The notes beneath the pieces were generated by a model that saw only the letters and a program-made list of their open reading frames with translations, had not been told where the DNA came from and searched no databases. Source: Candidatus Planktophila lacus (GTDB taxonomy: Bacteria; Actinomycetota; Actinomycetes; Nanopelagicales; Nanopelagicaceae). Taken from it: 64,000 nucleotides of DNA. Location of the stretch: contig NZ_CP016780.1 in the NCBI RefSeq assembly GCF_002288325.1, positions 434,001 through 498,000 on the forward strand. Reading direction: 5' to 3'. Positions 1 to 8,910 of this stretch are shown piece by piece (within the stretch, counting starts at the first letter, position 1; each line of letters begins with the position of its first letter). The position numbers and the translations under genes were made by a program.

Positions 1-1
1 C

Positions 2-268
2 ATCGGCAAGATAAAGGCGAAAGATTTAAATTCTGATGCGGCAAAGAAAGAGGCAGGAATCGCTTGCGACAATGCCGCGATTGCAACGCTTACTGGACAG
101 AAAGAGTTGCCACCGACTTTAACTTACGGATATTTCTTTCCAGATCCAGGTGCCGAAGAGAAGAAGTACGGCAAGAAGATTTTGTGCTTCTTTAGAGTTG
201 CCGACCCGAAGAACGACAAGTTAACGCTTTCGATCAAACGCACTTTTCGCGAAGTCAGTTACGTTTAA
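2..268 (+). CDS. C-terminal part of a secreted Septum_form-like protein (partial)
   Basis: An open frame runs from the left edge to a TAA at 266-268, giving 88 visible residues. It has two cysteines, one in an IACDNAA segment and one in KKILCFFRV, with a proline/aromatic stretch (YGYFFPDPG) between them. That spacing of Cys, aromatic-Pro and a Gly-containing approach to a second Cys resembles the repeats of the actinobacterial Septum_form family (PF13845), which are exported or membrane-anchored. The start lies outside the window, so no signal peptide can be checked. The gene converges on the inositol genes that follow. Family assignment is inference from this short motif. Confidence 0.6.
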   Translation: MGKIKAKDLNSDAAKKEAGIACDNAAIATLTGQKELPPTLTYGYFFPDPGAEEKKYGKKILCFFRVADPKNDKLTLSIKRTFREVSYV

Positions 269-297
269 CCAGACCAAAAATCCAAATAAAAGAAAAC

Positions 298-2217
298 CTA
301 GTCGCGTTCGCTCGCGCCCTTACCGAAGTATCTCTTCTGCGCCTTGCGCGCCTCTGAATAATGCGCGTATGCCTTCTGCGTACTTTCCAAAGTAGATACC
401 GCAGGAATAGGAACTTCCCACCACGCTTCTCCACCCGGTGCATAAAGCAGTGGATCGCTATTGATATGGATCAGCGTTGCAGTTGGGTGCGCTTTAGCCA
501 GCTTCATCGCTGCAGATAGATCTGCAATGGCGTTAGGAGTTTCAGCGATGCGAATTACATTCATTCCGAGGCTCTCGGCATTGGTTGCAAGATCAACTGG
601 CAAGACGTCGCCGGTCTCATGGTTGTTGGCTTTCTTATCGCGGAAGCGGTACTTGGTACCAAAGCGCTGCGAACCAATATCTTCAGAGAGATGGCCGATA
701 GATGCAAAGCCATGGTTCTGCACTAGAACAACAATAAATTTCAGGCCTTCTGCAACCGCGGTAACGAGTTCGGTATGCATCATTAAGTAAGAGCCATCGC
801 CCATCATCACAACTGGTGTACGTGATGAATCAGCGCGAGCAACACCTAAACCTGCTGCGATTTCATATCCCATACATGAGAAGGCATATTCCATGTGATA
901 ACCAAGTGGATCACGTACCCGCCATAACTTATGGAGATCACCAGGAAGTGAACCTGCTGCGCCAACCAGAACATCGCGGGGATCTGTTGCTGCCTGCACC
1001 GCACCAATGATCTCGCTCTGGCTTGGCTTTGCTAACTTTTGATCAACGAAAGATGCATCAACAATGGCATTCCAGGTTGTCTTCTCTTCAGCAATCTTCT
1101 TGGCATATGCCGCATCTACCGCATATCCATTTAGCTCTTGTAAAAGTTCAGTTAACGCCTCGCGCGCATCGGCAACAACCGGAATTGCGCTGCCATGCTT
1201 AAAGGCATCGAAGGCGGTTACGTTGATATTGATAAATTTAACATCTGGGTTTTGGAAGACGGTGCGAGATGCGGTTGTGAAATCGCTATATCGAGTGCCG
1301 ATACCAATTACTAGATCAGCATCCTTTGCTAAACGGTTTGAAGTAGTTGTACCTGTTGCACCAACAGAGCCGCACATCTGTGGGTGATCCCAGTTAAGCG
1401 AACCCATTCCGGCTTGTGATACACCAACTGGAATGCCAGTTGATTCAACAAACTTGGTTAGCGCTGCATGTGCATCAGAGTAGATAACTCCGCCACCGGC
1501 AACGATAAATGGACGCTTTGCGCTGCGGATCGCCTTTGCAGCAACTGCACTGACACCAGCATCTGGGCGTGGACGGCGGATATGCCATTCGCGATCTGCT
1601 AAGAATTCTTCGGGAACTTCAATCGTTTCGGCCTGCACATCTTCAGGAAGACAGATAGTTACTGCACCTGTTTCAGCAGGATCGGTCAACACACGCATTG
1701 CGCCAAGCAGCGAACTAAAGATTTGTTCTGGGCGATTGATGCGATCGAAGAATTTAGATAGCGGTTTAAATGCATCATTGACCGACATCGTTAAGTCATA
1801 TGGTTGTTCTAACTGCTGCAGAACTGGATCAGAGACCCGGTTTGCAAAGGTATCTGCAGGAAAGAGCAACACTGGTAAACGATTTGTTGTTGCAACTGCG
1901 GCACCTGTGAGCATATTTGTTGCTCCTGGCCCAACTGATGATGCACAAGCAAAGGTAGAACGACGACGAGTCATACGTGCATATGCCGATGATTCGTGAA
2001 CCATTGCTTGTTCATTACGCGCTTGGTGGTACGGCATTAAATCTGGATCAGTCGTTGATAACTGCTTTAGCGCTTGTCCGATACCTGCCACGTTGCCGTG
2101 TCCAAAGATTCCAAAGACGCCCTGAATAGTTCGCTCGCGATGTGTGCCATCAACTGTGTATTGATGTGCCAAGAATTCGACGATTGCTTGACCGACGCTC
2201 ATCTTGCGAGTTGCCAT
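298..2217 (-). CDS. iolD: 3D-(3,5/4)-trihydroxycyclohexane-1,2-dione acylhydrolase IolD
   Basis: Thiamine-diphosphate enzyme that opens the ring of trihydroxycyclohexane-dione in myo-inositol breakdown. The 639-residue length is normal for IolD. The N-terminal domain carries the ThDP-activating Glu69 in NEQAMVHESSAYAR, followed by the SVGPGATNMLTG segment near residues 94-105. The C-terminal ThDP-binding motif is GDGS at 473-476 with its Asn501 partner. The long KPLSKFFDRI and MEYAFSCMGYEIAAGLG segments are typical of IolD and not of acetolactate synthase. A Shine-Dalgarno AAGGGAG precedes the ATG. It lies 27 bp downstream of mmsA and is the last gene of this minus-strand run; other iol genes are not in the window. 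Confidence 0.93.
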   Translation of the reverse strand: MATRKMSVGQAIVEFLAHQYTVDGTHRERTIQGVFGIFGHGNVAGIGQALKQLSTTDPDLMPYHQARNEQAMVHESSAYARMTRRRSTFACASSVGPGATNMLTGAAVATTNRLPVLLFPADTFANRVSDPVLQQLEQPYDLTMSVNDAFKPLSKFFDRINRPEQIFSSLLGAMRVLTDPAETGAVTICLPEDVQAETIEVPEEFLADREWHIRRPRPDAGVSAVAAKAIRSAKRPFIVAGGGVIYSDAHAALTKFVESTGIPVGVSQAGMGSLNWDHPQMCGSVGATGTTTSNRLAKDADLVIGIGTRYSDFTTASRTVFQNPDVKFININVTAFDAFKHGSAIPVVADAREALTELLQELNGYAVDAAYAKKIAEEKTTWNAIVDASFVDQKLAKPSQSEIIGAVQAATDPRDVLVGAAGSLPGDLHKLWRVRDPLGYHMEYAFSCMGYEIAAGLGVARADSSRTPVVMMGDGSYLMMHTELVTAVAEGLKFIVVLVQNHGFASIGHLSEDIGSQRFGTKYRFRDKKANNHETGDVLPVDLATNAESLGMNVIRIAETPNAIADLSAAMKLAKAHPTATLIHINSDPLLYAPGGEAWWEVPIPAVSTLESTQKAYAHYSEARKAQKRYFGKGASERD

Positions 2218-2244
2218 TTGTAGCTCCCTTGACGTGTTTACTAA

Positions 2245-3735
2245 TTAATTCTGGGGAAAGCCGAGGTTGATTCCACCATGGCTTGGATCTAACCAGCGGC
2301 TAGTGATCGCTTTGCCGCGAGTAAAGAAGTGCACGCCTTCTTCACCGTGCGCTTTGGTGTCACCAAATAACGATTGCTTCCAACCACCGAATGAGTAGTA
2401 AGCAACTGGTACAGGGATTGGAACGTTAATTCCGACCATGCCAACTTGAATCTCGTTCTGGAAGCGACGCGCTGCGCCACCATCATTTGTAAAGATCGCA
2501 GTTCCGTTGCCGAATGCACCGCTATTAATTAGCGCAACGCCTTCGTCGTATGTCTTTACGCGAACAACAGAAAGGACTGGTCCGAAGATTTCATCCTTAT
2601 AAACACTTGAAGTAGTTGGTACCTGGTCGATCAGGGTTGGCCCAAGCCAGAAACCAGCAGCCTCGCCATCGGCCTTTACGCCGCGACCATCAACAACAAC
2701 CTTTGCACCATCTTTAATTGCAATATCAATGTAGCCAGCAACCTTGTCACGGTGTTCTTTAGTAACAAGTGGACCCATATCGCATCCGCGGCGACCATCA
2801 CCGGTGCGCAACTTGTCCATACGAGAAACGATCTTCTCGATCAAGGCATCTGCAACTGGCTCAACTGCAACGACAACTGAGATCGCCATGCAACGTTCTC
2901 CAGCTGAACCGAAGCCTGCGTTGATCGCTGAATCTGCAACTAGTTCGAGGTCAGCATCTGGCAAGACCAACATATGGTTCTTGGCGCCACCAAGTGATTG
3001 CACGCGCTTTCCAGCCTTGGCACATTCTTCGTAGATATAACGCGCAATTGGAGTTGAACCAACGAATGAAATTGATTCAACATCAGGGGAGTGCAACAAA
3101 CCATCTACAGATTCTTTATCGCCATTCAAAACGTTAAATACGCCATCAGGCAGACCCGCCTCTTTCCAAAGCTTGGCGATCCAGATTGATGCAGTTGGAT
3201 CTTTCTCAGATGGCTTCAATACAACTGTGTTTCCGGCAGCGATTGCGATTGGGTAGAACCACATCGGAACCATCGCTGGGAAGTTAAATGGAGAGATAAT
3301 TCCAACAACGCCAAGTGCCTGACGAGTTGAGTAAACATCCACACCGGTTGAAACGTTTTCGGAGTAGTAACCCTTAATAAGTTGTGGCATTCCAACTGCA
3401 AACTCGACTACTTCTTGGCCACGGGTAATTTCACCGAGAGCATCAGATAAAACTTTTCCGTGCTCGCTCGTGATGATCTCGGCGAGCTCGCCCTTTTTAG
3501 CATTTAGAAGTTCGCGGAATTTAAAGACGATCTGTTGACGCGCTGCTAGTGAAGTCTTCGACCAACCAGGAAATGCTTTCTTCGCAGATGCGATAGCAGC
3601 GTTGATCTCTGCCGCATTTGCCAGCGCAACGCGCTTTGTCTCAACACCTAAAGCAGGGTCATAGACAGGAGCGGTGCGTCCTGATGTGCTTGGTACCTCT
3701 TTATTATCAATCCAGTGTCCAACAGTTGTAGTCAT
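2245..3735 (-). CDS. mmsA: Methylmalonate-semialdehyde dehydrogenase (CoA-acylating)
   Basis: Aldehyde dehydrogenase superfamily member of 496 residues that converts malonate or methylmalonate semialdehyde to acetyl- or propionyl-CoA, the last step of inositol and valine breakdown (also called IolA). Visible landmarks are PFNFPAM with the oxyanion Asn151, the NAD segment KPSEKDP (175-181), LGGAKNH at 248-254 where Asn replaces the general-base Glu as in MMSDH enzymes, and the nucleophile Cys282 in GSAGERCMA. The ATG at 3735 has a TAGGAT hexamer exactly six bases upstream, so it may have its own leaderless promoter overlapping the end of the amidohydrolase gene. Pairing with iolD supports the inositol role. 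Confidence 0.94.
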   Translation of the reverse strand: MTTTVGHWIDNKEVPSTSGRTAPVYDPALGVETKRVALANAAEINAAIASAKKAFPGWSKTSLAARQQIVFKFRELLNAKKGELAEIITSEHGKVLSDALGEITRGQEVVEFAVGMPQLIKGYYSENVSTGVDVYSTRQALGVVGIISPFNFPAMVPMWFYPIAIAAGNTVVLKPSEKDPTASIWIAKLWKEAGLPDGVFNVLNGDKESVDGLLHSPDVESISFVGSTPIARYIYEECAKAGKRVQSLGGAKNHMLVLPDADLELVADSAINAGFGSAGERCMAISVVVAVEPVADALIEKIVSRMDKLRTGDGRRGCDMGPLVTKEHRDKVAGYIDIAIKDGAKVVVDGRGVKADGEAAGFWLGPTLIDQVPTTSSVYKDEIFGPVLSVVRVKTYDEGVALINSGAFGNGTAIFTNDGGAARRFQNEIQVGMVGINVPIPVPVAYYSFGGWKQSLFGDTKAHGEEGVHFFTRGKAITSRWLDPSHGGINLGFPQN

Positions 3736-3739
3736 AGCC

Positions 3740-5332
3740 TCATCCTATGACGGCAACCCCAGATTTATAAACGGTCCGAATCTTGATACTGGCCACATCA
3801 TGCGGTGCAATCGCCAGCGGGTTCTGCTCCAGAATCATCAAATCTGCCTGCATTCCGACGGCGATCTCGCCAAAGCGCTTTTCATTAAAGCCTTGGTAGG
3901 CAACGCCTGCGGTGTAGAAAGACAAACTCTCTTCAACCGTTATCGCCTCGTGCGCACTCCAACCTTCAGCCGGCCATTTATCTGGTGATTGGCGATGCGT
4001 TGGAACCGCTAGCGCCAATAAAGGAATGTAAGAGGTAACTGGCCAATCGCTGCCGTAACTCATTCGCGCACCGCTTTTAACCATCGACTTCAATTGATAT
4101 TGACGATTGTTTCGTTCATCACCAATACGCGGTGCAATAAGTTCTTTATTCATCGGATCTAAGTAAGTCCACAACGGTTGGAAGTTTGCAATCACCCCAA
4201 GGGATGCAAAACGTGGCAGATCTGCTTCATCAATTAACTGCGCATGTGTAATGACGGGACGGCGATCCCACTTGGGATTTACCGCCACCATCTTTTCAAT
4301 CGTATCGAGCGCCTGTCGAGCTGCCGCATCTCCAATGGCATGGATATGTAGTTGATAACCCTGCGAATCAAATAACACAGCGGCATCCAAGATTTCGTCA
4401 TCGCTCCAGATCAATAAACCCTTCGATGTTGGATTATCTAGATATGGCTCAAGCAGCGCCGCGGTTCCGGCAGATAAAGCACCATCGCCAATAATCTTTA
4501 TCGTCTTACATGCCAACTTCGACTTAGGTCCAAGTGCATTTACTTGTTCGCGAATCTGCCCAAAGTATTCGACGTTATCTCGCCATGAATCTGGCTGCGC
4601 CAACATGTATAAATCCATATTGATCTGTAACGCACCTGATTTATCGGCCGCTATATAAGCCTCTGCCATACCCGGTGTAACCCACGCATCAACTGATGCG
4701 GTGACACCACTTTCTAAGTAACGCTGCGAAGACCAAGCTATTGCTGCTACATCATCTTCTAGTGTGCGCTCTGGCGCGTGTTTCATAATCAAATCCATCG
4801 CAGATGGCTCGCGCAGTGTGCCGCGCGCTGATCCATCGGGGTTACGCGCAATGGTGCCACCATCAGGATCAACAGTTGCAGCGGTTATTCCGGCAATCTC
4901 AATCGCTTTGCTATTTACCCAAATCGTATGGTGATCAACAGCCTGCAAAACAACGGGGCGATCACTAACAACTTCATCTAACCAACTTGCTAAGAAATCT
5001 CCACCGCTAACTGAAGCAGCTTCATAAGCACCGCCCACAATCCACGGGGTATTCGGATTAGCCTCTGCAAATCTTTTAACTTCGGCAACGATTTCAGCAA
5101 CAGTCTGTAGACCATTTACTAGCGGCCCTTGCGCTTCGCGTCCACCAAATAACGGATGTGCATGGCCATCCATAAATGCCGGTGCCATAAACTCACCTTT
5201 TAGATCAACAACGTTATCTCCGGGTTGAGCAGCGCCATTTATCTCAACGATCTTCTCGCCATCGATGCGCACAGAGTCGGCAACACATCCGATGCCACAC
5301 CAGATAGTGCCGCCGCTAAAGAAAGTTGCCAC
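3740..5332 (-). CDS. Amidohydrolase family 3 protein (YtcJ-like)
   Basis: A 530-residue metal-dependent hydrolase of the amidohydrolase superfamily. Metal-ligand motifs are present in order: HAH at 57-59 in FMDGHAHP, VDHHTIW near 152, HIHAIGDAAARQA with the two conserved histidines in the middle, THAQLIDEADLPRF, and the C-terminal SYGSDWPV with the catalytic Asp. The terminal MQADLMIL segment is the usual beta-sandwich end. The substrate cannot be told from sequence; YtcJ-type enzymes act on amides, N-acyl compounds or related C-N bonds. The GTG start is preceded by AGGGAGCG. Its stop lies 4 bp from the mmsA start, so it is probably co-transcribed with inositol genes, but no role in that pathway is known. 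Confidence 0.88.
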   Translation of the reverse strand: MATFFSGGTIWCGIGCVADSVRIDGEKIVEINGAAQPGDNVVDLKGEFMAPAFMDGHAHPLFGGREAQGPLVNGLQTVAEIVAEVKRFAEANPNTPWIVGGAYEAASVSGGDFLASWLDEVVSDRPVVLQAVDHHTIWVNSKAIEIAGITAATVDPDGGTIARNPDGSARGTLREPSAMDLIMKHAPERTLEDDVAAIAWSSQRYLESGVTASVDAWVTPGMAEAYIAADKSGALQINMDLYMLAQPDSWRDNVEYFGQIREQVNALGPKSKLACKTIKIIGDGALSAGTAALLEPYLDNPTSKGLLIWSDDEILDAAVLFDSQGYQLHIHAIGDAAARQALDTIEKMVAVNPKWDRRPVITHAQLIDEADLPRFASLGVIANFQPLWTYLDPMNKELIAPRIGDERNNRQYQLKSMVKSGARMSYGSDWPVTSYIPLLALAVPTHRQSPDKWPAEGWSAHEAITVEESLSFYTAGVAYQGFNEKRFGEIAVGMQADLMILEQNPLAIAPHDVASIKIRTVYKSGVAVIG

Positions 5333-5369
5333 TTGCGCTCCCTAGAAAGAATTGGCGCAAGTCTAGGGG

Positions 5370-7025
5370 TTACTTCTTTTTATATCCCGCCGGGCACTTA
5401 GGACTAACTGCCGTTACCTTCTTAGTGGTCTTTCCCTTTACGCAAGAGATTGTGATCTTCTTAGAGGCGACCGGCGCCACAACCTTCTCCTGAGAAAGCT
5501 TTACGTTGATAGTTGGCGCAGAGAATGTAAATCCCTTAGCAGAGAGATAGAGCCATCCGTTCTTCTCGTTAACGATAGTGGTGGCAACTTTCTTCTCACC
5601 TTCATCGGAGGTAATTGAAATCTCTGCCTTGATCGGAGCGCTTGAGAAACCATAGAGACAGCGCGCAATATCGCTACGCATCGACAAGTCGTAACTTCCG
5701 GAGGCGAGAGAGCCATTTGCTTCATAATGCGGTGAAGCAACTTTATAGGTGAGCGATTGCGATTCTTTATCAAATGTCGGAGGACCAGGTAGATAAGTAA
5801 GGGCATTGGTTGTTACAAGACCTGCAACGTTTCCTGTGTTATCTGAACATTTCTGAACATCACTGGAATTCTGGCCGTAATTCATTGCTTTAAAGGCCCA
5901 AGTTGTGTTTGTCGATGTTGCCTTATCTTTATATGCGGGGGCAAAGGCCGCAGCTAAATCAACCATTACAGCTGAAGAGGAACCGTCGTTGATGCGTGCT
6001 TCTCTTATTCCATCCCCGCTCTTTCCGAAGTATCTATCAGTAAAAACAATGTCTCGAACTTTCTGTGGAATCTCTGCATTAGGAACAGAGAAGTTCAACG
6101 TTGGAACACGTACTGGTTCGGCTTCGACTGAAATTTCCTGTCCAGTTTTCCAATTCTTAATCGTTACATCAGGCAGTGCCAAACGTCCGTGGTACCAACC
6201 AGATAACTTTGTTCCCATGCGCAGCGAAACACCAAAGCGATAGCCCGCTGGAAATTCACGAACGGCTTCACAGACATTTACATCAGTTCCGACACAACGC
6301 GAACCGTCTGGCAAATACCAATTTCCAGTATCGCCCCAGTTAACCCAAGAAGCACGAGCGGTGCCGTTATCACGCGGCTGAATCAATCTATATTGCCCAG
6401 GAATTTCTTCGACAGGCGATATTCCAGTCTTTAGCTCGCTAAGGAAAATCTTTCGTGCACTAATTGGCTCACCAGCTTTCTTCTCTGGTTGAGCAAGCAT
6501 AAATTGAGATGATACAAAGTATGTATCTTTACCTGCGCTATTGATGACGCCAGGTATTTGCCACAGCGCACCTTGCCCTGTTCCATCCGGCAAATTGATC
6601 GCAACATTTTCTTTAAATGTAAATTTCCCGTAATCCAGTGGAACAGATTTAACTAATTTTCCAGGAATCTTTTTTCCGGCCGAGTCAACCGCCCAAACAT
6701 CAGCGATACATGCAACGCTTGATGCATCGGTACAAACAGTGAGATTTACATATCCGATAATTCCAGCCGCATCAGTGCAAATCTTGTCCTCGAGATCATC
6801 GCAACGAAGCCAAGTTTCCTGCGAATCCAAGTTGCCTTTACCGAAGACAACATTTGGTGAGCGACCAAACTCCAACCCATCTTCGATTAGCAGTCCGAGT
6901 AGAGGAATATCTGGAGCGAACTTCATTCCGGCGTTAGCCGTATTGGCCTGAACCAACGAACCCAACAAAAGCGCAGCAACTAGAGCTGCTCCATATTTAC
7001 GGACTGACTTCACGTAAAACCCCAT
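5370..7025 (-). CDS. Large secreted protein with conserved two-Cys basic C-terminal tail
   Basis: About 551 residues with a signal peptide (basic KSVRKYG, hydrophobic AALVAALLLG, then Ala-rich cleavage region ending NTANAG). No enzymatic motif is recognised. Several paired cysteines in the first 120 residues (RCDDLEDKICTD, VCTDASSVAC) suggest disulfides. The last 30 residues form a Lys-rich tail with two Cys (CVKGKTTKKVTAVSPKC then PAGYKKK), shared with the proteins at 8911-9975 and 28973-30226. The region before the tail (KKVATTIV, NGWLYLSAKGFTFSAP) also aligns with the 28973 protein, so these two are paralogues. I took ATG 7025; a TTG at 7031 in frame is the alternative. Function unknown, probably cell-surface. 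Confidence 0.8.
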   Translation of the reverse strand: MGFYVKSVRKYGAALVAALLLGSLVQANTANAGMKFAPDIPLLGLLIEDGLEFGRSPNVVFGKGNLDSQETWLRCDDLEDKICTDAAGIIGYVNLTVCTDASSVACIADVWAVDSAGKKIPGKLVKSVPLDYGKFTFKENVAINLPDGTGQGALWQIPGVINSAGKDTYFVSSQFMLAQPEKKAGEPISARKIFLSELKTGISPVEEIPGQYRLIQPRDNGTARASWVNWGDTGNWYLPDGSRCVGTDVNVCEAVREFPAGYRFGVSLRMGTKLSGWYHGRLALPDVTIKNWKTGQEISVEAEPVRVPTLNFSVPNAEIPQKVRDIVFTDRYFGKSGDGIREARINDGSSSAVMVDLAAAFAPAYKDKATSTNTTWAFKAMNYGQNSSDVQKCSDNTGNVAGLVTTNALTYLPGPPTFDKESQSLTYKVASPHYEANGSLASGSYDLSMRSDIARCLYGFSSAPIKAEISITSDEGEKKVATTIVNEKNGWLYLSAKGFTFSAPTINVKLSQEKVVAPVASKKITISCVKGKTTKKVTAVSPKCPAGYKKK

Positions 7026-7096
7026 TCGCAACTGACCGATACAGCCTACTTAGGCCTATATATCTGCCGTCAATTACCCCCGCGATTTATGCAGGG

Positions 7097-7783
7097 CTAT
7101 TCCAGTTCCTTCGGCGCCTGCATCGTAAGCGGCGGGATCGCCGGCTTATCTTCCTCAAGCTCCTTCATATTCTTATCTATCTCTTTGATGACCCGATCGA
7201 TGCCGTACTCGGCGGCGATCAGGGCGCAGGATAAGAAACGGTTAAATTCTCGGCCATCACGGGCGCCGAATAAAACCCCCGAAGTCTTCTGACGATTGCT
7301 GACATGAAAGATGTAATCAGTCTCATCGGCGGATGCGGCAGCACCGTTCCACTTTGAAAAAGCCCACTCTTTGGTATTAAACATTCCGTTAAACAAAACG
7401 CGCTGGGTTGTTAAAAGCACATCGCCGACTTCAGCATATTTCTGAATTGGATCACCGGAAACATATGTACCGCGCGTTGCACCAACGCGATAACGAATAC
7501 CGGCAACCACCGGAATGCTTAGCCCTTGGCTAGAGCCTTGAAAACTTCCGGCGCCTCGACCTGCTTCGTGGAATTGACCTTGCGCAGTCCAGAGAACTAT
7601 TTCGCCAGCCTTTTGAATCGTCTGATTAACAACAACATCTTCACCTTTAGCCGCCAATAGAAATGCATCGCGCGCCTTCTGAAAGATTTCAATATCGCTC
7701 TGCCAATCAGTTAACTCGGCATCGTAAACTTCCATCGCGCTTTTATATGCGCGCTTAGCTTTCCAATTAGCGATAAATCCCAT
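7097..7783 (-). CDS. Conserved hypothetical protein, PH-like domain
   Basis: A 228-residue soluble protein without signal peptide. The first 60 residues are charged and helical (WKAKRAYKSAMEVYDAEL). The middle, about 70-185, has the pattern GAGSFQGSSQGLSIPV, GIRYRVGATRG and LLTTQRVLFNG followed by EWAFSKW, which resembles the bacterial PH-like or Bact_PH fold proteins of actinobacteria, where an 'iTdkRvvF' strand is typical. The C-terminus is an acidic and proline tail. It starts 4 bp after the CPBP protease stop, so the two are probably translated from one transcript. Function is unknown; a membrane-associated scaffold is only a guess. Confidence 0.75.
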   Translation of the reverse strand: MGFIANWKAKRAYKSAMEVYDAELTDWQSDIEIFQKARDAFLLAAKGEDVVVNQTIQKAGEIVLWTAQGQFHEAGRGAGSFQGSSQGLSIPVVAGIRYRVGATRGTYVSGDPIQKYAEVGDVLLTTQRVLFNGMFNTKEWAFSKWNGAAASADETDYIFHVSNRQKTSGVLFGARDGREFNRFLSCALIAAEYGIDRVIKEIDKNMKELEEDKPAIPPLTMQAPKELE

Positions 7784-7786
7784 GGC

Positions 7787-8680
7787 CTAATTCTGCCCAA
7801 CTAGCGCCGGTTTGTCCGAACTTTCGTCAACTAACTTCCATTTAATTGCTAGACGGATAGCAAAGCCTTTCAACCACCGCGGAACCCAGATCTTGCGTGG
7901 CTTTGAAAAGTAGAGAATCAAGAGAGCGGGAAAGAGAGCCATTAAGAAATCTGAAAATGGCGATGTCAGCCCTTCCCAGAATGGATACGAAGTCGGCGGG
8001 TTATCAGCCAACTTTGGGGGAGTCTTATCAAAGACAACGCTCCAATCCATGAGCGCATGCACCAAGACCGCCACCCAAATACTGCGCGTTGCAATCATGA
8101 TCGCGCACATCAAGAAACCAAAACAGAAGGCGCTCATCACATGCCAATAGGCCAACCATGGATCCCAATCGCTGCCCGTGTAGAGATTTAAATGCATCAA
8201 CCCGAAGAAGAGCGATGAAACAAATATCGCCGCCTTATGGCTTCGCCTCTTTAACACGCCATATATAAAGCCACGAGCAACGATTTCTTCACCGAAACCT
8301 ATAGAGAGCAAGAAGATAATCCCGGGCACCGCAACTTTCCACGGTTTCATCACGTTATCTTCATTAGAGATAACTGAAATCAAAATCGCAGCAGAGAGAG
8401 CCATGGCAAAGATTGAACCAGGTGAAATACGAGGCAATCCAAAGTATTCAAGCGTTGGCAAATTAAATCGCTTAATGAAAAAGAGAAATACCAAACCCAT
8501 CACAACGAAAGCCGCGATATTGCTGGCGCTTCCAGACGGATCCATAAATGGAACGCGCACATATCGCAGCAACAAAATTGCAAAGAACGAGAACCCCGCT
8601 AAGGAGATCCCGATCTGTAATCGCTTCATACCCTCAAAGCTAGCGAGCCCCACTGACAAACGTGGTTCATATTTATCCAC
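7787..8680 (-). CDS. CPBP family intramembrane metalloprotease
   Basis: A 297-residue polytopic membrane protein with about seven hydrophobic segments. The three CPBP (Abi, type II CAAX protease) motifs are present: EEIVARGFIYG with the EExxxR signature, FGLMHL (FxxxH), and HALMDW (HxxxD). These line up the glutamate and histidine zinc-site residues of the Rce1-like family. In bacteria such proteins act in peptide maturation, immunity to self-made bacteriocins or protein quality control; nothing nearby fixes which. The start is GTG 8680 after TTTACTTT, with no clear Shine-Dalgarno. It leads the two-gene run with the PH-like protein. Confidence 0.88.
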   Translation of the reverse strand: MDKYEPRLSVGLASFEGMKRLQIGISLAGFSFFAILLLRYVRVPFMDPSGSASNIAAFVVMGLVFLFFIKRFNLPTLEYFGLPRISPGSIFAMALSAAILISVISNEDNVMKPWKVAVPGIIFLLSIGFGEEIVARGFIYGVLKRRSHKAAIFVSSLFFGLMHLNLYTGSDWDPWLAYWHVMSAFCFGFLMCAIMIATRSIWVAVLVHALMDWSVVFDKTPPKLADNPPTSYPFWEGLTSPFSDFLMALFPALLILYFSKPRKIWVPRWLKGFAIRLAIKWKLVDESSDKPALVGQN

Positions 8681-8737
8681 AACAAAGTAAAAAACCTAAG
8701 TCAGCAAACTTCTACTGACTTAGGTTCCGTCCTGCGT

Positions 8738-8810
8738 ACCGCTGTAGCTCAATGGATAGAGCACCTATCTTACTAATGGGAGTGTAGGGGTTCGATTCCC
8801 CTCAGCGGTA
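8738..8810 (+). tRNA. tRNA, anticodon TAC by position (Val-type), unusual anticodon loop
   Basis: The sequence folds into a full cloverleaf of 73 nt. The acceptor stem is 8738-8744 with 8803-8809 (7 bp) and A73 is 8810. The D stem is GCTC/GAGC, the anticodon stem CCTAT/ATGGG includes one G-T pair, the variable region has 5 nt, and the T arm is AGGGG-TTCGATT-CCCCT. Counting places the anticodon TAC at 8771-8773, which would read GUA (Val). Position 37 is T instead of the usual purine, and the D loop GGATA resembles tRNA-Arg, so the amino acid is less certain than the gene. CCA is not encoded. A strong terminator hairpin follows. Confidence 0.88.
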
Positions 8811-8817
8811 CGCACAC

Positions 8818-8852
8818 CTAATGGCCACGCCGTAGTAAAGCGTGGCCATTAG
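8818..8852 (+). terminator. Hairpin terminator after the tRNA
   Basis: A perfect 13-bp stem (8818-8830 with 8840-8852) and a 9-nt loop, followed by a T-rich stretch (TATTTTCTT). The stem is palindromic, so it could stop transcription in both directions, between the tRNA and the protease gene. Confidence 0.8.
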
Positions 8853-8910
8853 TATTTTCTTACGCAGAGTAACTATTTACTTAGTATCCAAAGACCCAAT
8901 ACTTTTGGCT

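Noticed and set aside
8842-8910. Upstream in-frame GTG start for the secreted protease.
   Set aside because: It lies inside the tRNA terminator hairpin and would bury the signal peptide; ATG 8911 gives a normal one.
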